Assembly: GCF_022549785.1 (NCBI RefSeq)
Contig: NZ_JAKZGO010000008.1
Location: forward strand, 164,971 to 228,970
Direction: 5' to 3'
From: Belliella alkalica
GTDB lineage: Bacteria; Bacteroidota; Bacteroidia; Cytophagales; Cyclobacteriaceae
Length of the DNA: 64,000 bases
Shown: positions 25,449 through 33,600 of the stretch, piece by piece
Position numbering within the stretch: the first letter of the stretch is position 1
Layout of the letters: every line of letters begins with the position of its first letter
Position numbers and translations under genes: made by a program
Notes under the pieces: model-generated
The model's database searches: none
Told to the model about the DNA's origin: nothing
What the model saw: the letters and a program-made list of their open reading frames with translations, nothing else

Positions 25449-25838
25449 TTATTCTACTTCAGGTGACTTTGGTTTTTGTGTTTCATCGATAATCCAATCG
25501 TACATGATTCTCTCAACATCAATATATTTTTTTACAACATGAATTGTAACCAAAGTGAGTGGTATCCCAAATAGATTGATAGCAATATCGACTTCTGTAG
25601 CTGATATTAGATTTTCAAGGTTATTCTCCTTTTTTAAAAATTGCATTAAAATTCTTCCCAAAAGCCCAGATAAAAACCACAATGTCCACCATGATGCGAC
25701 CCAAGAAGTAGATAAATTGACTTCCTCTCCAAAGGACCTTTTGAGAAAATTGAAATAGATTGATCGGCTGCAAAAAAAGCCAATAAACATATACTCAATT
25801 TCTGAAATATCAAAGTATGTTTTTAGTTCCTCAATGTT
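25449..25838 (-). pseudogene. Truncated DUF4328-like membrane protein
   Basis: From ATG 25790 the frame encodes 113 residues with a membrane helix (WWTLWFLSGLLGRILMQFL) and a second one (AINLFGIPLTLVTIHVVKKYI). The frame stays open upstream (IEELKTYFDISEIEY) back to a stop inside the end of the TonB receptor gene, with no usable start. The pattern resembles only the C-terminal half of DUF4328 proteins (normally about 200 residues with more helices). It looks like the remnant of a gene cut off when the neighbouring receptor segment joined. It could still be expressed from 25790. Confidence 0.5.
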
Positions 25839-25842
25839 TTAT

Positions 25843-28086
25843 TTAAAACTTATACCCAACTTTCACACCACCGTAATAATTCCTTCCTGGTGCAGGTTGG
25901 AAGAATCTATTTGCAAAAGCATTCAGGTCATTTCCCAAACTATAGGACTCATCGAGTAAGTTATCCACACCCAAATACGCCTCTAAATCCCAATTACCAG
26001 TAAAATTGCTTCTCCAACCAACTCTACTTCCCACTAGGTTATAGGCCTCTTGATAAACTGTATTAGCATCATTCAAGGGCAACTTATCCACATATTGATG
26101 GGTGAAGTTCAAGTATAATCCAAATTTGGATCTAACATCAAATTGGTTGACAAGTGTATTTGGGGCGACTCCTGTGAGTTGGTTTCCTGAAAAATCATTC
26201 CCACCACTATTGAAATCCGCAAACTCAAAATAATGCCCTGTAAACGCATGATTGATTTTCAATTCTTGTATAAATGTCTGTGGATTTCTCCATACCACAT
26301 AATCCACTTGTGCTTCAATGCCACGTTGATTGGTACTTCCGGCATTTCGGAACAAGACCACACCTTGCTCATTGGCAAAGGTAGTGATCGTCTGATCCAG
26401 CTTGAAATAGAAACCTGTGACATCAATATTGAAGATCCCAAAACTCGATCTGTAACCCAGTTCATAGTTCACTCCCCTCTCAGCTTCCAAATCCAAGTTC
26501 AAACTGCCTTCATTAGTCCGAACCTCATCAATACTTGGAGGAGAAAAACCTGAACTTATACTTCCATGAACAGCTGAGGTATTGTTGATTTTATAAGCCA
26601 GTGCTAACCTAGGTACGATGATCGGGTCAAATCTCCTAACATTGTCAGCGGGTTCATTTGCACTTGCATCAATAGTCCTGTTGATATCATACTTGGAAAA
26701 ATTCTCACTTGCCGCCAAAGTCAATAAAAGAGCTGGGGACAATTCAATTTCAAATTGTTGGAAAAGGAATGCTTGGGTTGTGATCAAATCATCACTAAAC
26801 CTCACTGTATCTGCTTGGCCATTTCTATTACCAAAATTTTGAGCCAATGTTTTACCCAGCTGATATTCACCCCCGGCAATAGTCCTAATCGGAAATCTAC
26901 CTAGTTTATCGTTTCTGGTAAATTTGGTCCTTCCTCCATAGCTAAAAGCTGTTTCCTTTTTGTAATCCAGAATAAACGGATTCTCAAAATCGGTCGTGTT
27001 TACAAATACCGAAGTTTGGTTATCCAAATACTCATTAAACTGATATTTATGGGATAACAAGCCATAAAGTGACTTTTGGGTTATCGAACTGTTTTGGTTT
27101 ACAGAACCTGGTCTTGCCTGTCTTGGATTTTCATTAGCTTGATCGGAATTTAGCGCACCAGGAATTTCATAAAACAAATCTGTGTATAAAATCTGTGTGG
27201 ATAACTCTTGTTTTTCGGAAGGCTTCAGATGCGCTGCCAGTTGAAAAACTTTCCTATCCACGGCACTGTGCTCTCGATAACCATCAGATTTTTGATGCAC
27301 ATAGGAAGCACTTATTCCACCATTTCCAATTTTCTGTTCTATTCCAAACCTATACCGCATAAGCCCAAAATCTCCCACATTCAAATCCGAAGAAATCCTA
27401 TTTTCCTCTATTTCTTTACGACTTTCCAAATTGATTACCCCTCCATTTCCTGCACCATATATACTACTTGCTGGCCCTTTGATGATTTCAGTATTTTGGA
27501 TATTGCTCAAGTCTAAAAGATTTAAGGGAGTCGTTCCATCAGGTGAAGTGAATGGAATACCATTCCAATAAACCTTGATATTCCTTACTCCAAATGGAGA
27601 CCTCAAAGAGCTGCCTCTTATTGAAATTCTATAACTTGCCGGAGCTCTTTCCTCGACTCTTATTCCTGCTTTTGTATTGAAGGCGTTTACGATAGAAGTT
27701 TCATTAAACCGATACAATTCATTTTCCAACACCCTACTTACAGCACTCGCTTGCATTAATAGAGGTCTGTCTGTTTCAAATGCTGTAACTGTAACTGTGG
27801 ATAAGTCATTAAGAGCAATTTCCATTGTCACAAGATTCTCTTTGTTTGGTAAGATGTTTTGAACTTTAGAATTGTAGCCTAGATGGGAAAAGTTTACGCT
27901 TTTTGATTGTGTCAAATTAATTTGTACAATTCCATCCTGATTTGTAATTTGATTTTTTTCTCCTTCTATCTTGATCAAAACACCTGATATGGGTAACTCA
28001 TTTTGCTTATCGATTACCTTGATGGTAGTCTGAGCAAAAGTGGATGAAAAGGCCAAAAGTAATATAGGGATGATTAGTTTTTTCAT
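25843..28086 (-). CDS. TonB-dependent outer membrane receptor
   Basis: A 747-residue outer membrane receptor with signal MKKLIIPILLLAFSSTFAQ. An N-terminal carboxypeptidase-regulatory-like domain (about 20-100) precedes the plug (RISIRGSSLRSPFGVRNIKVYWNGIPFTSPDG; IEIIKGPASSIYGAGNGGVINLES) and a 22-strand barrel ending in GGVKVGYKF. The barrel and plug style fits siderophore or metal receptors more than SusC. No SusD or DUF4249 partner is next to it. The ligand is unknown; no Fur-type palindrome was found upstream. Confidence 0.9.
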   Translation of the reverse strand: MKKLIIPILLLAFSSTFAQTTIKVIDKQNELPISGVLIKIEGEKNQITNQDGIVQINLTQSKSVNFSHLGYNSKVQNILPNKENLVTMEIALNDLSTVTVTAFETDRPLLMQASAVSRVLENELYRFNETSIVNAFNTKAGIRVEERAPASYRISIRGSSLRSPFGVRNIKVYWNGIPFTSPDGTTPLNLLDLSNIQNTEIIKGPASSIYGAGNGGVINLESRKEIEENRISSDLNVGDFGLMRYRFGIEQKIGNGGISASYVHQKSDGYREHSAVDRKVFQLAAHLKPSEKQELSTQILYTDLFYEIPGALNSDQANENPRQARPGSVNQNSSITQKSLYGLLSHKYQFNEYLDNQTSVFVNTTDFENPFILDYKKETAFSYGGRTKFTRNDKLGRFPIRTIAGGEYQLGKTLAQNFGNRNGQADTVRFSDDLITTQAFLFQQFEIELSPALLLTLAASENFSKYDINRTIDASANEPADNVRRFDPIIVPRLALAYKINNTSAVHGSISSGFSPPSIDEVRTNEGSLNLDLEAERGVNYELGYRSSFGIFNIDVTGFYFKLDQTITTFANEQGVVLFRNAGSTNQRGIEAQVDYVVWRNPQTFIQELKINHAFTGHYFEFADFNSGGNDFSGNQLTGVAPNTLVNQFDVRSKFGLYLNFTHQYVDKLPLNDANTVYQEAYNLVGSRVGWRSNFTGNWDLEAYLGVDNLLDESYSLGNDLNAFANRFFQPAPGRNYYGGVKVGYKF

Positions 28087-28140
28087 AAGAAAATAAATAG
28101 CACTTTATAAGACACTCGGAATCTTGCATGTTCACTTGAC

Positions 28141-28158
28141 ACGGGAGCATTGCTCCGT
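28141..28158. repeat. GGAGC-ATT-GCTCC hairpin upstream of the receptor
   Basis: A short hairpin (GGAGC/GCTCC, extended by flanking pairs across a one-base bulge) lies 55 bases upstream of the TonB receptor start. It may be REP-like or part of the receptor leader. The rest of 28087-28374 is AT-rich with nothing coding. Confidence 0.3.
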
Positions 28159-28374
28159 TAGAAAGTATTTATTAAGCATAATTTCAACGAGTAGGGTTTA
28201 GCACCTAAAACTACCAAAACTTATATAGACATACAGTAAAAATTTAATTAAAAGTATAATTAAAATGAAAATGTGATCAAATGGCAGTAAAATATGTATG
28301 ATTTTGCCATTGAAAAATGACAATTTACTTTAAATTTAAAATTATAATGAATCAATCTATTTGATGACTATAAA

Positions 28375-30429
28375 ATGATTAGAAAATTCTTTGTTCTCCT
28401 TTTTGTTATTGCAAGTTGCTCTCCAAAAGCTCCTGATCCAATATTTCCTATTCCATCTGAAAGACAGCTGGCTTGGCACAAAATGGAATATTATGGTTTT
28501 GTCCATTTCAATATGAATACTTTTTCAGATATGGAATGGGGTATGGGTGATGAAGACCCCTCAAGTTTTAACCCCACAGATTTGGATACCAGGCAATGGG
28601 CAAAAGTTGCAAGAGAAGCTGGAATGAAAGGACTCATCATTACAGCCAAACATCATGATGGTTTCTGTCTTTGGCCATCAGAATATACAGAACATTCCGT
28701 AAAAAACTCCCCATGGAAAAATGGCCAGGGCGATCTCATCAAAGAATTGGCAGAATCCTGCAAAGCTGAAGGAATAGGTTTTGGAATATACTACTCACCT
28801 TGGGATAGAAACCATGCGGGCTATGGAACGGAAACTTACATTTCTTATATGAAGAATCAGCTCACCGAGTTATTGAGTAACTACGGTGAAGTGTTTGAAG
28901 TATGGTTTGACGGTGCAAATGGAGGAACTGGATACTATGGCGGGGCAAATGAAGATAGAAAAGTGGACAAACGCTCTTACTATGAATGGGAAAATGTCTA
29001 TAAGCTGGTTAGAGAATTACAACCAAATGCAGTGATCTTTGGAGACGCTGGCCCAGATGTACGCTGGGTGGGTAATGAACACGGCTATGCATACGAAACT
29101 ACATGGTCTAACCTATTGAGGGATTCTGTCTATGCTGGAATGCCTGAGTACGCAGAAATGTATTCTAATGGACAAGAAAATGGGAGTCATTGGGTTCCAG
29201 CTGAAGCTGATGTGTCGATCAGACCAGGCTGGTATTTTCATGCATATGAAGACCACAAAGTGAAATCTCTGCCACAATTGTTGGATATATATTATAAAAG
29301 TATCGGACAAAACAGCGCGCTACTTATCAACTTTCCTGTGGACAGAAGGGGACTTATCCATGAAAAGGACATAGAACAAATCATGAAGTTATCCACAAAA
29401 ATCACAGAAGACTTTGAAAACGACCTAATTCATAACGCCAAACTAGTTGCGAGTAATGAGAGGGGAAAAGGCTATGAGGTAGAGAATGTTCTGGAAAATG
29501 AATGGGAATCCTATTGGGCGACCGAAGATGAAGTAGTCCAAAGCAGTATTGAAATAACTTATCCACAAAAATTCCGCTTCAACAGATTTTTGATTCAAGA
29601 ATTCATTGCGTTGGGACAAAGAGTCAAAAGCTTCAGTCTAGAAATCAGAACTGATGAAGGTTGGCAAGAAATCTATCAAGGCACAACTATCGGGGCAAAA
29701 AGAATTCTTAGATTGGATGACCATTTCACCGAAAAGATTCGGCTGAATATATTGGATGCAAAAGCTTCTCCTGCCATATCCAAAATTGGTGTATTCGATG
29801 CCCCAAAACTATTGGTTCAGCCAATTATCCACAGGGATAGAGAAGGGAAGGTACATATGGAAATTCCGGAATCAGGAGTGGATATCTATTACACCCTTGA
29901 CGGTACTATTCCAAGCAAATCAAATGGAGAACAATACGTCGCTCCATTCACCATGAAAGAAGCGGGCAGAATCACAGCCATTTCAATCGACCAAAATAGT
30001 GACGATTCGAGTGAAGCCATGGTTCAGAACTTTGACATTGCAAAATCGAATTGGAGGGTTATTAATGACGATCCAAACTCAATAAACATCGTAGATGGTG
30101 ATCCTAATACCATTTGGACTAATCCAAAAAATGAGGTTATCATTGATCTTGGCGAACTTATCCACATCATTGGCTTTGAATATTTGCCTCCCCAAGCTCG
30201 ATATTTTAGCGGTTTGATTTTCAAGTATCAATTCAGCGGCAGTATGGATGGGAAAAGTTGGAAAGATCTGTCCATTGGTGAATTTTCAAATATCAAAAAT
30301 AATCCGATCACGCAACAAATCCATTTTAAGAAAACACAAATCCGATATATCAAACTAACAAGCCTGGAGACTTGGGATGGAAAACCAAGCCAGTATGCAG
30401 AGATTGGAGTGCTTACAGTTGAAGATTGA
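28375..30429 (+). CDS. GH29 alpha-L-fucosidase with C-terminal carbohydrate-binding domains
   Basis: A 684-residue lipoprotein (signal MIRKFFVLLFVIASC, Cys15). The GH29 catalytic barrel covers about 25-340, with HHDGFCLWPS and the nucleophile Asp179 in EVWFDGA. It is followed by a beta-sandwich region, a chitobiase-C-like domain (DIYYTLDGTIPSKSNGE) and a C-terminal F5/8 type C (discoidin) domain (NIVDGDPNTIW; YIKLTSLETWDG). It would remove alpha-linked fucose from glycans outside the cell. No SusC/D pair is adjacent. Confidence 0.92.
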   Translation: MIRKFFVLLFVIASCSPKAPDPIFPIPSERQLAWHKMEYYGFVHFNMNTFSDMEWGMGDEDPSSFNPTDLDTRQWAKVAREAGMKGLIITAKHHDGFCLWPSEYTEHSVKNSPWKNGQGDLIKELAESCKAEGIGFGIYYSPWDRNHAGYGTETYISYMKNQLTELLSNYGEVFEVWFDGANGGTGYYGGANEDRKVDKRSYYEWENVYKLVRELQPNAVIFGDAGPDVRWVGNEHGYAYETTWSNLLRDSVYAGMPEYAEMYSNGQENGSHWVPAEADVSIRPGWYFHAYEDHKVKSLPQLLDIYYKSIGQNSALLINFPVDRRGLIHEKDIEQIMKLSTKITEDFENDLIHNAKLVASNERGKGYEVENVLENEWESYWATEDEVVQSSIEITYPQKFRFNRFLIQEFIALGQRVKSFSLEIRTDEGWQEIYQGTTIGAKRILRLDDHFTEKIRLNILDAKASPAISKIGVFDAPKLLVQPIIHRDREGKVHMEIPESGVDIYYTLDGTIPSKSNGEQYVAPFTMKEAGRITAISIDQNSDDSSEAMVQNFDIAKSNWRVINDDPNSINIVDGDPNTIWTNPKNEVIIDLGELIHIIGFEYLPPQARYFSGLIFKYQFSGSMDGKSWKDLSIGEFSNIKNNPITQQIHFKKTQIRYIKLTSLETWDGKPSQYAEIGVLTVED

Positions 30430-30443
30430 TTTATCTATTCATG

Positions 30444-30589
30444 GATATACGGAACTTTGACACAAACTAAAAAAAAGCCTGATTTTGCTTAGTTGCGATA
30501 ATATCTGATATTAGAGACTCGTAGATATTGAATATAAGCGAGCAATCAACCTTAGAATTAAAGCTATTAGCAAAGAAGCGTATAATCAT
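30444..30589 (+). repeat. Relic of dispersed element, ends only
   Basis: GATATACGGAACTTTG (30444-30459) is repeated exactly at 49574-49589. The other end, CTATTAGCAAAGAAGCGTATAATCAT (30564-30589), matches the right-end consensus of copies A, C and D. The spacing is about 146 bases, as in the better copies. The middle is not recognisable. Confidence 0.4.
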
Positions 30590-30607
30590 ATATCTATTTT
30601 TATGACA

Positions 30608-32542
30608 CTATAGTACTTTGATTGTTTTTTTGTGAACCTCAAACCTATCATTAGAAAAGATCCAAGATTCTAGTAGAAGGTCTGCTGGATAATCTAAATA
30701 TGGAACACTATTCTTTGCCTTTCCTCTGTAAAATTTAACCTTTGGATTAAAGAACTGAGGTTTGAAAAGGTTTACTGCATGCTGTTGGAATCTTTCAGGG
30801 GCTTTTGTCACTGGTGGTTTTCTTGATACTTTTACATCTTTCAACAAATACTGCTCAGATCTAAGGTTGTTTTTCAGAGCATAATCATTGTTTTTCGTGA
30901 AAAATGCCAACATACCGCTCCCCACAGGCTCACCAAGGTTTGTCTGATCGATCGTATTACGATCATAATAAACTTCGATTCTATCAAGTTGATGAAGTTC
31001 GATTTTCGAGAGTTCCTCGACTGATTTGACTTCATAAAAGTCAACAAGCAGGATGGGTTTCCTTTTAAAGTTGACTTTATCATCTGTAGTATCAAGTATG
31101 CGAATTTCAGTTGTATTTTCCTTTCGATTTTTCCTAAATCTAGTTTGAACTACAATTTCCCTTAAGAATGTTTCCAAATTCTCAAATGCCAAATATTCAT
31201 CTATGACGTAAGAGATATCTGGAATAAACGGTGAGCTCAAGCCTGATACCTTTTCTGCCTGCCCAAAGTGCTCGTGGAAAACTTTTCTGTTAATCTCATT
31301 TTCCATCATATACTCTGTTATCTCAATATCTATTTTGTCAGTTCTAAAGAGGTTTTTAAAATTATTTTTAAAATTGATTTCCCAAGGCTTGTAGACCAAC
31401 ATAGGCACATACTCCATTTCATAATTATTGGTTTGATTCATAAGTGCTGAAGCAAGACTCGTTTGGGTTTCTTCCACATCCACCCTCTTCCAGTTTGGAT
31501 CATTGATGATTCGCATCATGTTTACCACCGGTTGAGGATCAGGGATTTTTGCCCACAAAACAGCTTGCTCAACATCTTGTCCGAATCCTTGAAAATTAAT
31601 CTGAAACCCTTTTCCAACTTCAACTGAGTTTGGAAAGCTTACATTTCCAGTTTGGGGTTTTGCTTGTTGATGCTCATACATCCAGACCAAAGCTCCATTT
31701 TCGTCTAGCACACTAATTTTAAATGTTGGATTTTCAAGATGACGCTCTTTACTTAGACTCACAGAGGAATTGTTGGAAAAATCAAGTTGCTCGATAATTT
31801 CCCAATCATTGTGAGTGACGACTTGAAATGCGCCATTACTTCTTCCATTTTTTTCTAAAGTATATTCAGAAGGATCCCACCAGAATGGGCTTGGTAACAC
31901 CTCGAATTTTTGGTTTTGGAAAATAACTTGTAAAGGCTGATCTAAAGGAACTAAAGAGTAATATGGTTCCATTCCAGCTACCTCTTCTAATATTTCAATT
32001 GACTTGCCATTTTTGTCTAAGACTTCTATATTTTCCGATGAAAGCGAAGTATGGAAAAGTGAGAGCTTCGCTGATTTGAATGGAGGAGATTGAAAGTATA
32101 CGACAGGTTTGGTTTCTGAGCCTTCAATTGATGGGTTTTTGACTAAAAACTGCTTTTTGGAGACAGGAAAATCCTCGAAGTTATTCATCCATTTTGTATA
32201 AATGAACAAAGTGTAGAGGCCACTATTTGCATTTTCTGGCAAAATCATATCTCCATACGCCAAGCGATCTGGATCTAAAAGTATTTTTTCATTATAAATT
32301 TTATTTTGCTCAGAATCGTATATTTCTACGTAAGCAAGCTTACTGTATAGATAATCCTCATGATTGCGCATCAGCTTCATTGCAAACCACAACCTATCAC
32401 CAGCAAGGTAGAAGTCTTGATTGGTAGTAATCACAAAATTTTCCAGAGACCTTTCAAGAGCCTTCTCTTGCTGAAATGCAAAAGCATTATGGAAACTCAA
32501 AAAGAGATAGAAAGCAAACGATATTTTAAAGAAAATCTTCAT
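30608..32542 (-). CDS. Exported MG2-domain-like protein of receptor operon
   Basis: A 644-residue exported protein (signal MKIFFKISFAFYLFLSFHNAFA). The N-terminal part (FVITTNQDFYLAGDRLWFAMKL; YVEIYDSEQNKIYNEKILL; GLYTLFIYTKWMNN) matches the macroglobulin-like MG2 beta-sandwich seen in many large Bacteroidota surface proteins. The C-terminal part resembles a receptor-plug-like domain (HQLDRIEVYYDRNTIDQTN). It is the last gene of an operon with DUF4249 and an STN-type TonB receptor, abutting DUF4249 with a one-base overlap. It probably works at the outer membrane with that receptor. Confidence 0.75.
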   Translation of the reverse strand: MKIFFKISFAFYLFLSFHNAFAFQQEKALERSLENFVITTNQDFYLAGDRLWFAMKLMRNHEDYLYSKLAYVEIYDSEQNKIYNEKILLDPDRLAYGDMILPENANSGLYTLFIYTKWMNNFEDFPVSKKQFLVKNPSIEGSETKPVVYFQSPPFKSAKLSLFHTSLSSENIEVLDKNGKSIEILEEVAGMEPYYSLVPLDQPLQVIFQNQKFEVLPSPFWWDPSEYTLEKNGRSNGAFQVVTHNDWEIIEQLDFSNNSSVSLSKERHLENPTFKISVLDENGALVWMYEHQQAKPQTGNVSFPNSVEVGKGFQINFQGFGQDVEQAVLWAKIPDPQPVVNMMRIINDPNWKRVDVEETQTSLASALMNQTNNYEMEYVPMLVYKPWEINFKNNFKNLFRTDKIDIEITEYMMENEINRKVFHEHFGQAEKVSGLSSPFIPDISYVIDEYLAFENLETFLREIVVQTRFRKNRKENTTEIRILDTTDDKVNFKRKPILLVDFYEVKSVEELSKIELHQLDRIEVYYDRNTIDQTNLGEPVGSGMLAFFTKNNDYALKNNLRSEQYLLKDVKVSRKPPVTKAPERFQQHAVNLFKPQFFNPKVKFYRGKAKNSVPYLDYPADLLLESWIFSNDRFEVHKKTIKVL

Positions 32543-33600
32543 TATCTAAAGGGAATTGGAGGAATTGGAGTAGCATCAGGATAAATCTCTATACAAGATG
32601 AATTCACTAAAGGGGGTAAATCAAAAACGTGATTTAGATCCAAAGAGGCTGCTCTTATTTCTGTCCTAAAAACTAGCTTTTCTAAGCCACTTTGCTGGAA
32701 AACAAAGAAATTCCCCAACACTACACTATTTTGATTTTCAGCAACATTTCTAACATTCCCTTTGATTCGAAAAGGGGATACATCAAAAATACTACCTGTA
32801 TTTTTTTGCTGTTCATCAATTTTCAGCAAGTATTCTAGATTGTTTTTTGAGACGGTTCTCACTCTGGTATTTACATAAAATCTTCCAAGTGATGTCAAGG
32901 GAATATCTCCCAAGCTGTGTTGAAAAGATCTACTTTGAAATTCTCTATTGCTCAACAAATTAAGCTTATCGAATATGTTCGATATAAATGAGTAACAAGT
33001 ACAAGAGCAATTATCGCTTTCCGAGAAGGTAAAGTCTTCTGAAATCCCAGATGTACTGAACATATACCCAAATTCACCAACTCCGGGATCTGATATCTGC
33101 GCATTTATACTTGCAAAAGTTCTAATTTGAGACAAACTTACTCCGGGTGTATTGATAACCTCAAGTGCCTCAAAAGCAGATTCAGTGATTTCCTCTATTT
33201 CTACTTTTGGTGGCATCATTTCAAAGTCACTTCGATAAGAATTTCCATTTGTAAGTTGGAATACTAGCTGATAAGACAAGCCAGGCTCTGGATCGAAGTA
33301 ATTCTCAGGCAAAAATGATATAGAATTAGGAACTGGAATAAAATTTATCCTCCTACCGTTTTGATCTTGAATGTACAACAAGTTTACATTTGCTTGTCTA
33401 TACTGCGGTGTCACTACTCCAGATTGGTACTCTGCCGAATAGTAAATTCTAATATAAGTATCTTCGATTGAGTTTCCGTACCAACCATCGACGACCAATT
33501 GTGGTTCGAAACCTGGGACTTCGATCACAACTTCATCGATACAGGAGTTCGTAAAGATTCCTGCAATCAACAGTAAAAATATCGTTAGCTTTTTGATCAT
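32542..33600 (-). CDS. DUF4249 lipoprotein, receptor partner
   Basis: A 352-residue lipoprotein (MIKKLTIFLLLIAGIFTNSC, Cys20) of the DUF4249 family, known almost only next to TonB receptors with an STN domain. It has the family's N-terminal pattern PGFEPQLVVDGWYGN, the middle Cys cluster (CSCTCYSF near 200) and late C-terminal beta strands. It overlaps the receptor gene by 4 bases and the MG2-like gene by 1 base. Its role, perhaps ligand capture like SusD, is unproven. Confidence 0.87.
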   Translation of the reverse strand: MIKKLTIFLLLIAGIFTNSCIDEVVIEVPGFEPQLVVDGWYGNSIEDTYIRIYYSAEYQSGVVTPQYRQANVNLLYIQDQNGRRINFIPVPNSISFLPENYFDPEPGLSYQLVFQLTNGNSYRSDFEMMPPKVEIEEITESAFEALEVINTPGVSLSQIRTFASINAQISDPGVGEFGYMFSTSGISEDFTFSESDNCSCTCYSFISNIFDKLNLLSNREFQSRSFQHSLGDIPLTSLGRFYVNTRVRTVSKNNLEYLLKIDEQQKNTGSIFDVSPFRIKGNVRNVAENQNSVVLGNFFVFQQSGLEKLVFRTEIRAASLDLNHVFDLPPLVNSSCIEIYPDATPIPPIPFR

